The position numbers and the translations under genes were made by a program. Below are positions 21,493-34,400 of a DNA stretch of 64,000 nucleotides, in pieces. Numbering within the stretch: position 1 is the stretch's first letter; each line of letters begins with the position of its first letter. Source of the DNA: Callaeas wilsoni (taxonomy: Eukaryota; Chordata; Aves; Passeriformes; Callaeidae). The notes below the pieces were generated by a model, which did not search any database, had not been told where the DNA came from, and saw only the letters and a program-made list of their open reading frames with translations. The stretch spans positions 79,854 through 143,853 of the forward strand of contig VWPU01012283.1 in assembly GCA_013398955.1 (NCBI GenBank), in the 5' to 3' direction.

Positions 21493-24400
21493 TGTATTAT
21501 CATTTTGTAAAAGTCTGTTCTGATATAAAATTGCACCAAAGAGAACTTTTTGTCTGTGAACTCGCAGGGTAGCATATTCTTTTCCTGCAGGAAATATTCT
21601 TTCTCAAGGAAATATTCTCAAAGAATATTCTTTGGGCTAAAAGGGTTCACTGGCTTCTTCTTGGGAAGGAGACCCTGGAGTCTGCTGGGCAAAGTCAGTC
21701 CTGGACCGAGCAGGGCTGAGGTGTTTGCCATGCACAGTGTTCCTTCTCCATAAACCAGTGGTGGTTATCTCCCTGCATCAGTATCACACAGGACTGTGGG
21801 CTAATATCACCAAATCAAATGTAACACGCTCTCTAACAGCCCCTGTGGCTCTGGGTTTGATCCACAGGTGCTCTGGGGAGTAAATATTATTCCTACAGGG
21901 TCTAAACTGCAGAAGAAATTCTGTTGTCCTCAAACAAAGACGTTGCCAGTTGGCAAAGGTGGAAGAAGGTTGGTCTCTGTAACACCTGATGGGCTTCAAG
22001 GCTTCATTTCTTTCATAGTCAAAGAAAAACTGAAGAGTTTTATCATCAGGTTAACTTTTAAAGCATCAGGTCCATTCAAACTACTGAAACAGAGGATTCC
22101 ACAGAAGATTCCTGATGTTTTCCCCATCTTTATCCTTTGTTTCAGTTCCCATAAGTCTTTGCCTGCCCCTGATGGATCTGTGGATCCTCCAAACAGGCTG
22201 CATCTTTTAACTGCCATACTCCCTCATTGTTTGGCCAAAGTACAGGTATTTGGAGCCCTGTGCTTTGATGGAAAAGCGGACACAGATTTGGAGAAATTTA
22301 GGTCAGAGATGTGTCAGGGAGCAGCAGGGCTGGAGATCCCCTTCCCACAGCACTGCTGAGGCAGGACCTGGGAGCAAAGGGGGTCTTGAGCCCATGGGCA
22401 CGTGGGGAATTGGGAGGGACAGGGCAGATCTATTTATTTTCATTTATTGCTACATTTCAAATCACTGCAAATACCCTTTACATGGATTTCCACGGTGACC
22501 TGAGGCAGCCTCAGCCCTTTTTTTTGGAGGGCTGGATGATGGGGCACAGGATATGTCTCCCTTTCCCACCATGTGCAGAATGGCTGCACCAGTCAGTGTC
22601 TCCCTAGGCATGCAGATCAGCAAATGTGAAGCAGGGAATCTGGAAAAACCCTAATTTCTAAAGGTTACATCCACCCTGAGTGATCTTTTTAGGCTCCTTT
22701 TATAGTTAAGAGGCAGAGGCACCTCCAAAATTATTTCAGCCACTCTGAAAGCCCTATGTAAATATTTTTAAAGACAAAATACCACACTAGAGTACATTTG
22801 CTCCAAATCCCAGACACCTGATTTAAATGGGGAAAACTTCATTTAACAGCTCTGTCAACACGCCAAGGAGCAACCGCCTTGAATTCAGTTGTATTTTCTG
22901 CAGCTGAACAAATTCTACTCAGATACTCAAATAATTCTTGCTCTGGGTGCATGAGGCAGCCTCAGGGAAGTTCTGAGTGTGCAAAACGCGTAGAGCTGCC
23001 TGCTAGAAGGATTTCTTTTAATTTGGAGCCCGATCAATCAAACTCTGAAAAAAAAAACCATGCTGACGTTGTCAGAGTTAGAAATCTACTCTCAGAAATT
23101 TCAGTTACCTTAACAACCGGTCTTTGCTGCAAAACCACGAAAACCAGCCGAAAAAGTAGGTTTTGATCTTCCCAGGGCGTCACGTAGTTTGTAAAGCGAT
23201 TTTAAAAGATTTCTGGGAGAATTAAACTCTGCAAAAGACATCAGGGGATTGGAGGAGGAGCAAGCAGCTGATGTAATTTAATGATCTGTTGCAGCTGCGC
23301 TTTGGGAGTCGTTTAAAACTCGCTCAGGGGAGGTTTGGGAGCCCAGCCTGGCTCTGCGCGCATCCAGCTCCAGGAGGTGGCAGCGGCTCCTCACGGAAAG
23401 CACAGCAATGCCAAACGCGGCTTGGGACACCTTTTGCTGCCTTCCCAGGCCTTCTGAGACGCAAAACCATCCCTGCCCGAGAGCATTCCCGACTCATAAA
23501 CACACCCACGCGAACCCAGGTGGGTCACCAAAAAGGGATCAGGATTCTTTTCACAGCCCAAATCAAATATTTATCCGAGAAATTTTAGCGCTGCTCAGGA
23601 TTATGAACCTTTTATTTTATAAAGCCTCAAATGAAATATCCAGGCTGACACAAATTAAATGTACAAACCCAAATGAAATATCCAAACTGACATAAACTAA
23701 AAATACAAACTCACAACAGTTGCAATTGCCACTTGCATTTTATAGATGTACATCATACATTTTGTATACAAAGTCTCATTGCTGTGTTCTGCAACAAACA
23801 ATGCAGGAACAGAGGTATTTTTGCAAGTAAAGCTGATAAGAAAGTCAGAAGAGACAAAATTACTCCCTACAACAAACAAATGATATCATGATAGATGGGT
23901 TAAATGCCTAATTCATAAAGAATTTATTTGGATCTTATTTATAGAAACCTGGACAATTCATCTCTGCTCTAAAAGAAAAAGAGGTGAAGCACCTAAAATC
24001 AGCAAAGAGGTTTCCAGGAGTCAAATATCTGTTGACTTAAATAATTAAGCAAGAGCAGAGCAAACTGAGGGACTGGAATACTGGGGAGTTTTTTAAGCTG
24101 AATTGATACTGGAATTCAGAGAGTGAATGAATGGCTGTGGTCTCCAGCAGTGCTTCCAAGATGCAGGTTCTCCTGGGAACGCTCCTGTCTTGATGTATCT
24201 CGTGTACGTTTTCTTTGTTTTTGGAGAGGTTGAGGTCGAGTCCAGCTCAGTCCTGAAGAAAGAGGAAGGTCACCCAAAGATTGGTGCAAGCACAGCTCTG
24301 ATTCATTCTGCTTCACCAGACCTCCCAGCTGTGCATCCTGGTCCCTGAAACTTCACTGAGTGTGGTGACAATGAGCTGAGAAACGCTGGGCGGGGCTGGG

Positions 24401-24579
24401 ACAATCACAGCTATCATGGCAGCTTAGTCCTCAAAGGCAGGTCCTCAAAAAGCACAAAAGTACAGTTTAATTGCGTGTTTCACTGATTGATCTTCAGGGT
24501 TTTGAACGTCTGTCTCACAAAACCCAACATCTGGGCACTAAGATGAGGTCTGTAAGTCATGCTGAGCACAAGGTAGCCC

Positions 24580-25290
24580 AGCTGGCACCTGGCGTTGGGT
24601 TTGCTCCAATTTATTCCTTCACGCGTCATCTGCCTAATATTCTGCTGCTCCATATTTTCCTTTGGACAAAAAAGGGTTTGGTAATCTCTGGCCTAATTTA
24701 ATCTCTGTTTAACGGGCTTAGAAGAAAAAAAAAATCGATCAGATATTGTACTTACTGGTTTTTTTTGTCTTTCAAGACAGTCTGAGTTTCCTTTTAAAGC
24801 CAATTACTGTTATATAGGTAAGTGCTTGGCAAGTTTCTGCTTAACTTCCATTAGATTGTCTCAAGACATCTCCAAACAAGTAGTAAAACACCAGAAATCA
24901 TGATGGCAAATCCTGGCCAGCAAATAACCCTTTCAAATGATGGTTAGGAATCGTGGTCTTGGAAACCGGAAATTTTGGGAAATGCTAACAAAGCTATGAC
25001 AAACATGCTGGGGCTGAGAGTTAATGCAAGGAGGGGTTTGTGTGCTAACCTGTTGGTTCACTCTAGCTCAAAGTCTGGCTTTTCAGGAGAAAAAAAGGGG
25101 GTTTCATGCTTCAGGAGAGAGAGAACCAGGGCTGTGATGCAGATCTGTACCAGGCGAGAAAAGCAGCTCCCGTTCAGGACAAGGAATTTACAGAAGGCTC
25201 CTGGCACTACGGAAAGCCACAAAGGATCCAGCTGGGCACCTCTTAGGTGGGACATTGCAGTGTCACAGCAACTCGTGCTGCTAGAACCCC
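24580..25290 (-). other. GHRHR: Probable GHRHR 3' UTR with poly(A) signal
   Basis: Sequence downstream of the GHRHR stop on the minus strand. The first minus-strand AATAAA is at 24615-24610, about 680 nt after the stop; an ATTAAA lies just before it near 24700. Cleavage would fall near 24590. The end is a guess from the signals only. Confidence 0.4.
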
Positions 25291-25479
25291 TCAGACAGTG
25301 GTGCTGCCATCCTGGAACGCAGAGGGTCTCCTCTTGGGGCTGATTTTGTCCAGCAGGGATAGCTGGGTGACGTAGTTGACTGGGCTGGTTTCTCTGGACA
25401 AAGTGCCGTGTTTGTGGGTGAAGGTCAGGTATTCCTGGTGCTGCCACTTGCACAGTTGCTTCTTCAGCTCGGTTTGAAC
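25291..25479 (-). CDS. GHRHR: GHRHR exon 13: helix 8 and cytoplasmic tail, stop codon
   Basis: Starts after acceptor TCCTATAG with [20 protein letters not shown] and continues [32 protein letters not shown], ending FQDGSTTV and TGA. It has 62 codons plus stop, the same length as the PAC1 tail exon. The tail is rich in Ser, Thr and basic residues and lacks a Cys-based palmitoylation cluster apart from one Cys near helix 8. Confidence 0.94.
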   Translation of the reverse strand, partial: VQTELKKQLCKWQHQEYLTFTHKHGTLSRETSPVNYVTQLSLLDKISPKRRPSAFQDGSTTV

Positions 25480-28400
25480 CTATAGGAAGTTACAAACAAA
25501 GAAAATTCAGACTTAATGGGCGCTGAAGGTAAAATATGCCAAAAAGTCTGCCTGAGTACTTAGCCCAGATAAGTCAGGATTAAGCCTTAACACATTTTTA
25601 GAACTTGAACTGTGTCCCTATTCACTTTTGAAAATAAACAGATTTAATTTCAAAAATTCAGAGGATGGCATGCAGAAGTACATTTGGACATCAGGGCAAG
25701 TCACTGGCAATATTTATCATTTTGGTGGCCCCTATTCTGCGTTAATTTTCCCTATTAACCAAGCAAACACAGAGACAATCCCTGTGTACAAATTCATGGG
25801 GGAGATCTCTGGGTCTTCCAAGAATCTAATAAATAAAAGAGAGATTTCCTCCACCAATTCAGTATTCCAGCACTGTCCCAGCAAACTCAAGGCCCTCCAG
25901 CACTCCTCGGTTTCATCTGTACCGATAACACCTTGCCTGGCAGCAGCACAGTCTCTCACATTGTCACAGATACTCAAAACTGAAGAAACACACACACACA
26001 GGGAAAATAATAATTAATTTTTATGACTGCAGGAACCATAACAGATGCACTGCCAAGTGGTAATGAGTGGCCAAGCTGCTCCAGGAGCAGTTATCCCTAA
26101 GAAACATGGACAAAAGCCAACTCACCTTCATCCTGGGGCCAGAGATCAGGCTCTGCCTGTCCCGTTTTTAACACCTACTGGATTTCTGTGTTGTGAGGTA
26201 CAATATGCAAGCTATTAAAAGGCTGTTGAAGCAATTTAAAGGCTGCTGGCAAGGAGTTGGTGGTACAGAAGGCAGGTTGGAAGTAGAGCATTCTGTATTT
26301 ACAGCTAAGTCTTGAAGGCACTCTCTCAGAATGGCCATTATAAATTGTTTTCCTAAATAACAAACTTATTTTAGGAATTATTCATCCTTGGATAGGGTTA
26401 CTTGCACCTCCATTTAGCCATTCCTGTGAGGTGCTGGAGTGTGTCCAGTGAAAGGCAGTGGAGCTGGTGAAGGGTCTGGAGAGGAAATTATACTGAAGAG
26501 GAGGAGCAGCTGAGGGAGCTGGGAAAGGGGCTCTGCCTGGAGAAAAGGGGGATCGGGGGACCTTGTGGCTCTGCACACCTCCCTGACAGGAGGGGACAGC
26601 CGGGGGGGTCGGGCTCTGCTCCCGGGGAACAGGGACAGGAGGAGAGGGAACGGCCTCAGGCTGGGCCAGGGGAGGCTCAGGTTGGACATCAGCAGGAATT
26701 TCCCCATGGAAAGGGTGGCCAGGCCTTGGCAGGACATCCCAGGGAGATTTGGAGTCCCCATCCGTGGAGGTGTCCAAGGAAGGGCTGGAGGTGGCACTCA
26801 GTGCTCTGGGCTGGGGACAAGGTGAGACTCGGGCACAGCTTGGACTTGATGGTCTGGGAGGGCTTTTCCAACATTAATAATTCCATGTTCTATGAGAATT
26901 GTCCAAGTTTAAGCAACTGCAGAGACTGAGGCACCATTACTGGCTCCTTCTCAACTAACCTACTCACTTTTCTGAGGATGAGATGTGGTTTTACGTTTTC
27001 TCATCAATTTTGTATTCGTTCTGCCCTTTTAGGGGAAAGTGCCAGCAAGTTTAGTGAGGTTTTTAAATGATAGGCTCACTACATTCTAAAGCAGGGAATT
27101 TACCCAAATTCTCCCAATGTTATAAAACCAGGAAAGAAAACGTTTGAACAAAAGTTCTGGTTGCATAAGCAGACCTGGAGAAAGGAAAGGGAAAAGGGAA
27201 GGGGAAAGAAGAAAGAGAAAGGGGGAAAGATGAAAGGAAAAAAGGAAGGGGAAAAGAGAAAAAGTAAAGGGGGGAAAAGAAAGAGGAAAGGAAAAAGGAA
27301 AGGGGAAAGGGAAAAAGAAAGGAAAGGGGAAAATGAAGAAAATCACTAGGAGAAAATAAACCTAGAGAAAGTGAGGAGCTCTACATGATTTCCATTGAGA
27401 CATCATCATGATAGCTATCAAACATAAATCAGGAGAAAAGTCCCCTGACAGGAAACTCAGCAACCATTTTTAAAGGGTCATTGCTTCAAAGTCTATTTTG
27501 TGTCCTCCTGTCAGAACTGTATGAATACAAATAAAGTCAACAGAGGTACCAAGGGACAAAAAAGATGTGGGGATGTCATGGTTTCAGGAGCAGATCAAAG
27601 ACAGATCTGTTCTGAAAATAGAAAAAGGAATTAAAAAACGAGAGGGGACTGTGAGTTTTAAAGGTTTTGATAATCTCATGTACTTGCTACTCACCTCTGC
27701 ATTTGAGAAGCAATATAGGAGAGCAACAACAAAACCCTAGGACAGGGAGGGTAGGGGGAGAAAAAACATAAGGATTTAAAATGTAGAATCACTGACAGAC
27801 ATCAGGTTTCATTTACAGTTTGTGTAAGACAACAAAAAATGCATATTTTCCATTTTTATATTGGAGTTAGGCGATGTGACACTATTTATTGAATTTTCAT
27901 AATAGAATTAAATTCCTCAATGGACGGGTGACGTTTTATGTTTATTACTGTCCTTGTACAGAGACAACAAGGATAAATTTGCTGTTTACGGTATCCTACA
28001 AACAAATTCTCCCTCAGACAAGGCAAGCATGGAAGAGGAATCATTTGCAACACATATCAAGGTGGACAAGTTGTGGTGGGGTACAGGGGAAAGGGAAAAG
28101 ATCTCAGCTGTTCAGCACAAAATGTACCACACGCAGGCCCTGACCCTCTCAAATCCGTGCTGTTGTTCTGAGTAGTGGTACAGCAAAATAAACGATGAGC
28201 TATTAGCATGGTTCACTTCTCCTAAAGGGTAAGGGCAGAGCAGGTTGTTATGTACCCTTATTTGCCATTCCTCTTACCATTATTCCATGTGAAATCATTT
28301 TCAATTAGTTCACCTTAATCCACAGGCTGGTCTTCACGGTGTTCTGTCACTGTTATTCAATAAAGGTAGCTATTGTATTTATTTGGTGATTATTCATATG

Positions 28401-31400
28401 AAGTCTGACTCAGAGATTTCAAATAATGAGGGAGCAAGCAACAGAAGAGCTCGTGAAGGAGTGAGATGGGATGTGCACGTTGAATTTGGACACATTAATA
28501 AAACCTGCTCTAAGAACCAACCTGAGGTGTGGTGTTACAGAGCAAACGTCTCAACCTCTTAAACATTTTGTCCACCTTACCTGAAATGAGCCCAGGCCCA
28601 GCTCGATATAAAGCCGAGCTTCCAGACCAGTGCTCTCTGGGAAAAACGCAAACACGATGTAGTGCACCCCAAAGAGGGGGATCAGAAGCAACGTGGATTT
28701 TGCAAGTCGCCTGGAAAAGCAAGAATTAAGGAACAATGCACTGTCAGAAACATGGAATGAGTGACAACAATTACACGTTGGAACACTTTTTAATACAGGG
28801 AACAGCTCCTAGTGGAGGGAACTGCATCCAGAGAAGTTATGGAGAGGTCCCCGACTGCCCTGATGGGATCCCCAGTGACTGTGAAGGGGTTTGTAAACAG
28901 CCAGGACTAGGCTTGGTTACAGATTGTATCCTGTCATTGCAAAGAATTTAAAGGAAATTATCTGCATCTTTCTCTTTGTGGCCATTTGTGTGGAAAGGAT
29001 TGGGAGAGAGATGGATTCATCACCTGACATTCAGTGTTTACACTTTCAAGCTCTTGAAGTTTCATACTTTATATTTTACTTTTCTCTTTGTCCCCGACAT
29101 ATGCACCCCACCCTTTTTGCCCTGAAGAAAAAACAAGATGTGACATTTGGGATGAAAAAGAAAGTTCACATTGTCATTTCTTCTCTTTCTGTTAGAAGAG
29201 GAGTAGAACATCCTGTTCTCCTACCCATAAAAAATTTCTTATAGCAGTTAGAAGAGGTCAGTACTAAGAGACCCAGAAATACTTACACAAAGTGGCTTGA
29301 ATGGCTCCCTCCTCCCTCTTGGGATTTCAATTTATGGACTAGAATCCTGATCACATTAATAAATATAATAAAATTAATCTGTAAAGACAAGACAAAATCT
29401 GTAAATTTACTACAAACCAAGATTTACCTTCCATTGATACAAATAACTGAAAATCCCCGCTTTTAGGAATTACGCTGCTATAAACCAGTGCTCATCTGTT
29501 CTCAGCTCAAATCAATAGCTTTAGAAATAATAATAATCTTTCCCACCAGTATAGAGTTGGACATAAACTGATGAAATTTATGTTGAATTAATGAAGACCT
29601 ACATATCTTAATATCATTTTATGTCTGATATTAATGCCTTGTAATTCTGGTCAGAACTTTGCAGATTTTAAATGGCCTAAAGAGTCCCCCTTGTTCTCTT
29701 CATTGTTTATGACAGGGATTATACCAGATACAGACCTAAAAAACAGACTACTCCCTCCCTAAATTCAGGTGGTATCAATTGGTGGATACGGGAGATTTTT
29801 TTGTCTTAAGTTACGACCATAAGAAGTCATTTTAAAAGCACACTAGATAAAATTATCTACATGCAGAAACTCGAGGGAAAATGAAAAACCTTACTAATAC
29901 GGTTAGCAGGATGGGGCCTTTGATGATCCATAGCACCACTCCATTTTCATCATCATCCCAGCATCTGAAACAACAAACAAAACCAGGGTTTTTATCCATC
30001 CCACAGGAGCTTCCCATAACACACAAAAGCACTTCTGCCACAGGAAAGGAAAGGGATGGACACTAAGTTTTAAATCACTGTCTAAATGTCCCTGGTTTCT
30101 GTGCAGTCTAATCTAAAGCAAATTCAATCAGCAAGAATCACAGATTGAAGAACCAAAACAAAGTCAAGCAATACACATTTGTGCTTTCAGGCTTCTTTCC
30201 TGCTCTTCTTACCACTCTCAACTCCACTTCTTACCCAACTCTCCTGAGTTCTGAGCACGTAAGTATAAAATAGTATCTTTTCCAGCTGATGTGCAATGCT
30301 CTGAAAGCCTTCAGGATAGCTTACAGTAAACTATCTTTTTATCTGGAGCTCATATTAAAAGATACAAATGAAATGAAATGAAATGAAATGAAATAAAATA
30401 AAATAAAATAACTGAATGGAAACAAAAGAAGAAACTACTTAACAAGACCATGTTGGTTGTTTGGGAAGTTCTTATTTGAAGAGATTACGGTTAGTACTTT
30501 ATGGTTGACTTTATACAGAAGGAGCAAATTTCTTTAAATTCAATTATTTCAAGGACTGGGCATTAGGGAACTTAAATGAAAATTCAGTAGTTAATACGAT
30601 ATTTCCAGGGTTTATTACCCCATGTACGGACATAAAAATCACAAGTTACAAAACTATTTTCTTACTTACGTACATAGAAGTTGTAAAAATTAGAGGCACA
30701 GCTTTGGAATATGAGGGGTTTTTCCTTTCTTTTTTTTTTTTCTCCATGCCTTTTTTCCCTCTCAGAAAAACAGAACACCATAAAAAATAGGATGTCCTTT
30801 TCCTCCTTATCGAAGCTCTGACTCACCCAGTGTTTTGTTGGTGGATTCGCGTGAGGACCCAAGCGAACATCACGGCAGTGGGAGCTCCTGAGCAAACCAA
30901 CAGCAACACAAAAACTGGTTTGAATATCACGTCCCATGGAATCTTTATTCCAATAGGTTCACAGTGCAGCAGGTTGGGTTAAAGGTCAATTTATGGGTCA
31001 GACAATTTTCAATAACTTTATGAAAGAATTTAATTTGCAGTTCTGGGAAAGGGAAAAAAATGACTAAAAGGGCAGGAGAATGAGATCATAACGAAGGAGA
31101 ATAGGGGAGGCTGTGAAACTGCATTTTCAGAAATGAATGCTAAGAATTACTTGGAGGTTTGGATAGGAATTGCAAGCACTTGTAAAGCTGGAGTAAGCAT
31201 TTATTTAGCTGGAGCTCTTTTGTGAATTGTGACCAACAAACACTCATACAGCAGCTGGAAGAGTTCATGTTTTTGTCCCAAAGACCCTCTACTAATCACT
31301 GTAGACCAATCAGTTGATAAGAATTCCATGAAAATTTAACTGAATCCAGGATCCAGTGATTTCTAGCCTCACTTTATCACTGCTTATCCTTCTATCCTTC

Positions 31401-34400
31401 TACATTTTTGACTGAGGTTGTTTAAGAAGGCAGAAATAAAGCAGGAATTGCTTTTGCTCTCCTCCTGTGGAATTGAATTTCCAAAGACTAAGTGACTTTC
31501 AAAGCTGCCACAAAAGGGACTCTAATCTGAAACAGGTGACATTTTCAATGATGAATCTACAGAAATATAGGTCATTTCTTTCTAAGAATTATTTGAGATC
31601 TGTAGGAAGGGCCCAGAATTCGTCCTTCCAAATTTTAGCCATTTGCTCAAGTCCTTTAAGCTGGGACCGTGTTAAGTTCAAGTTGGCTTTTTAATTAATG
31701 AAAAGAAATATTTACCTCCATGCCACCTAAGATCTGAGTTACCCCTGAGGTGTCTCTCACCTCCCCTTGATTACAGAAGGAGATGAGGATTACCACATTA
31801 TTAATTGAGTTGTTTGCTTTCTTATCTCAAATTTGCCATGATTAATCAAGGGTTGAGAGTCTATTTTCAGACAATCCTATTTGGAATAGCTCCAAAAAAA
31901 TTTAATTACATTAAATAAAGTCTCAAAATCTGAAGGTGAAGGATAAATTTGTATTTATCCAGGATAATTTAAATTTCACTTCCAAGTCGAAAAATGCCAT
32001 TGTAACTACTCAGTTTGGGTGCCTGTATTTTAGAGTAGCCAAGGTGAGACATGGGAATACCTGAGAGTCACAATAAATAATTCTGAGCAGTGAAAGGAAT
32101 TTTTTTGTATTTCATATTCCTATTCTGAATATCAGAGATGACTGCAATTGCTGTATAACCTCAAAAGATTCCTTCAAGCCAGGAGATCTCTGAAAATAAA
32201 AGAAAAATAGAATTGTTTGATTCCTAGGCCTGGACTCACATGATTTAAGATTAATCCGTCAAAATCTGCTTGCTAAAAACAAAAGGCACCTTAGTCACCC
32301 AAACTTCTTTAGTCAATGGAGGAATTAAGCATATTTCTAGGATATTATCCAGCCACATCACTCATCCTCTTGAAGCCTGGATTATTCACCGCCATGGTGT
32401 AAATAACTAAGGTGTAAAAGGCAATAAATCTGTGTGGCTTTGATGTAGAAGCACTGGATGAACAGGCAACTTCCCTCAGAAAAGTGGCACCTTGGACAGG
32501 CTCCTTTTACCTCAAAACACGGATTTTATCCAGTTCTGCAAGCAACCAGAAATACTGAACGGCACGAAGAGGAAGGGAGCACTAACCCCAGCCAGTCAAT
32601 ATGAACCACCACACAAATTTCTTGTTGGAAACAAAGGTCAGCAGCAGCAGGGTTTGCAGGTAGATCCCTTCGATGAGAAGCCAGAAGAAATTGGCTAAAA
32701 TACTGAATTGGAAGAATGCCACAGCTGCCTTACAAGCAACCTGGAAGGGCAGAGGAAGAAAAACCTTTTAGGTGTACTCTTGTTATGTCTGCTTTCTCTA
32801 GAAATGTAGGCAAAATTCAATGTTACCATGCAAGAATGAAGAAATAGTAGGATTTCAGTAGGTTTGGTTTCATAATTTAAATTGACTTTATTTCACATTT
32901 TTGAAAGGGAAATAATAGGGTTTTTTCCTCACATTTTTAATTCTTTACTGGTAGAAATTTTTAGAGCTTCATTAGAGTCAATAGACATTAAATATCAAAG
33001 CTGAGTGCAGCCTCAGCACTTGGTCCTCGGGTTTACATAATACTGTTTGTTTAAAGATTTCAGTTTTAGCAACAGGAGAAATAGGATTAAAAGATCTCTG
33101 TGTTGCCTTCAGGTAAAGAATTAAATGTTCAGTCAGGGATGAGAGAGAGGGGAAGTTCAGTACCGTTGACATGAGGCAGTGGTCCATAGTTTCATCTGCA
33201 AACAAAACAGCATCTTTGGTGAAAACAGCAACTGCTCTCAAGATAAAGGAGACAAACAGGTGCATGTGGATGTAATTCCGTGTACAGTGGAATTTTCTGC
33301 CATGGAAAGAGAAAATAAAAATTGTTCTTTGAGATGAATTTCTCATGGTCTCATCAGAAGTCAAACAGGAACACATGAGACTGCAGACACCTTGCAAAGC
33401 AATAAACGATCTGTCACTATTTGAGAGGGAGTGAGACAGGAGGGAGCAGAGCAGTTGTTACCTGCTTCAGCTAAAAAAAGCTCCAGGAGAATTGTCCTTG
33501 GATCACCACACATTTAAAGGAGATGCCAGAAGCAGAGAGTAGCTGTGGGACCCTTGGGCTGGATTATGATACTGACTTTTAATGATTTTAAATAACATTT
33601 TTTTGTTGTTGTTGTTAAACAAGCTTGCATCAGACTTTTCAGCCCTTTTTGGGTCGAAGAGAGGATTGAATCAGCTCCAGTCACATTTTATGGGATGGCT
33701 GCCTGAGCAGTTACTCTAAACTGCATTAATGTGAGGAGGAGCAGCTGAGGGAGCTGGGGAGGCTCAGCCTGGAGAAAAGGAGGCTCGGGGGGACCTTCTC
33801 ACTCCCCACAACTCCCTGAGAGGAGGGTGCAGGCAGATGGGGCTGGGCTCTTCCCCCAGGTAAAAAGGACAAGACAAGAGGAAAAGGCCCCAGGTTGTGC
33901 CACAGGAGGTTTACGTTGGATATTAGGGGAAACGTATTTATGGAAAGGGTTGTCAAGTACTGGCACAGGCTGCCCAGGGAAGTGGTTGAGTCCCCATCCC
34001 TGAGGGTGTTTCAAACACACGTAGCTGTGCTGCCTGGGGTCACGGGTTAGTGATGGACTTGGCAGTGCTGGGTTAGCAGTTGGACTTGATGATCTTAAAC
34101 GTCTTTTCCAGCCCAATATTCCTATGGTTCCCTTTCCCTAGACTGCTGTCTTGGGGTGATTCTCTGACCATGCTGTATTCTCCATCGCCTGCTTGATCTC
34201 TAGTGTACCTTTAAATTGCAAAGGGGGCAGAGAGAAGTCGAGAGAACTCTTCAAAGCGGCCAGCTTGACCTTGTAACTAGAATGTTTTGCATTCTTTTCT
34301 CTCCTGATTCTGACAACATTTGTTGGTTAGAGGACTTTTGCTCTCTAGTCTCTTCGGCTTTCAGCGGAGAAGGGACTGTGATCTGCCTCAGTGGCTTCTG

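Larger units (their letters stand above)
16931..24580. other. Spacer between the two convergent genes
   Basis: No exon of either neighbour or of another gene was recognised. A CR1 remnant lies at about 17620-18135. Weak poly(A) signals occur on the plus strand (19352, 21487). A run of AAATATTC/GAATATTC motifs lies at 21590-21636 and an A-run at about 19283-19298. Part of the left end may still be ADCYAP1R1 3' UTR. Confidence 0.6.
25480..27694 (-). other. GHRHR: GHRHR intron 12
   Basis: Holds a plus-oriented CR1 (about 26430-26900) and a long purine/pyrimidine tract (27177-27344). No further exon seen. Confidence 0.85.

Noticed and set aside
21590..21636. Repeated GAAATATTC/GAATATTC resembling heat-shock elements
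   Set aside because: The spacing does not fit consecutive nGAAn units and there is no promoter nearby. Probably a local AT-rich duplication.
26382..26825. Overlapping open frames of 86-131 codons on both strands
   Set aside because: They coincide with a CR1 fragment; GC-rich CR1 sequence leaves frames open by chance.
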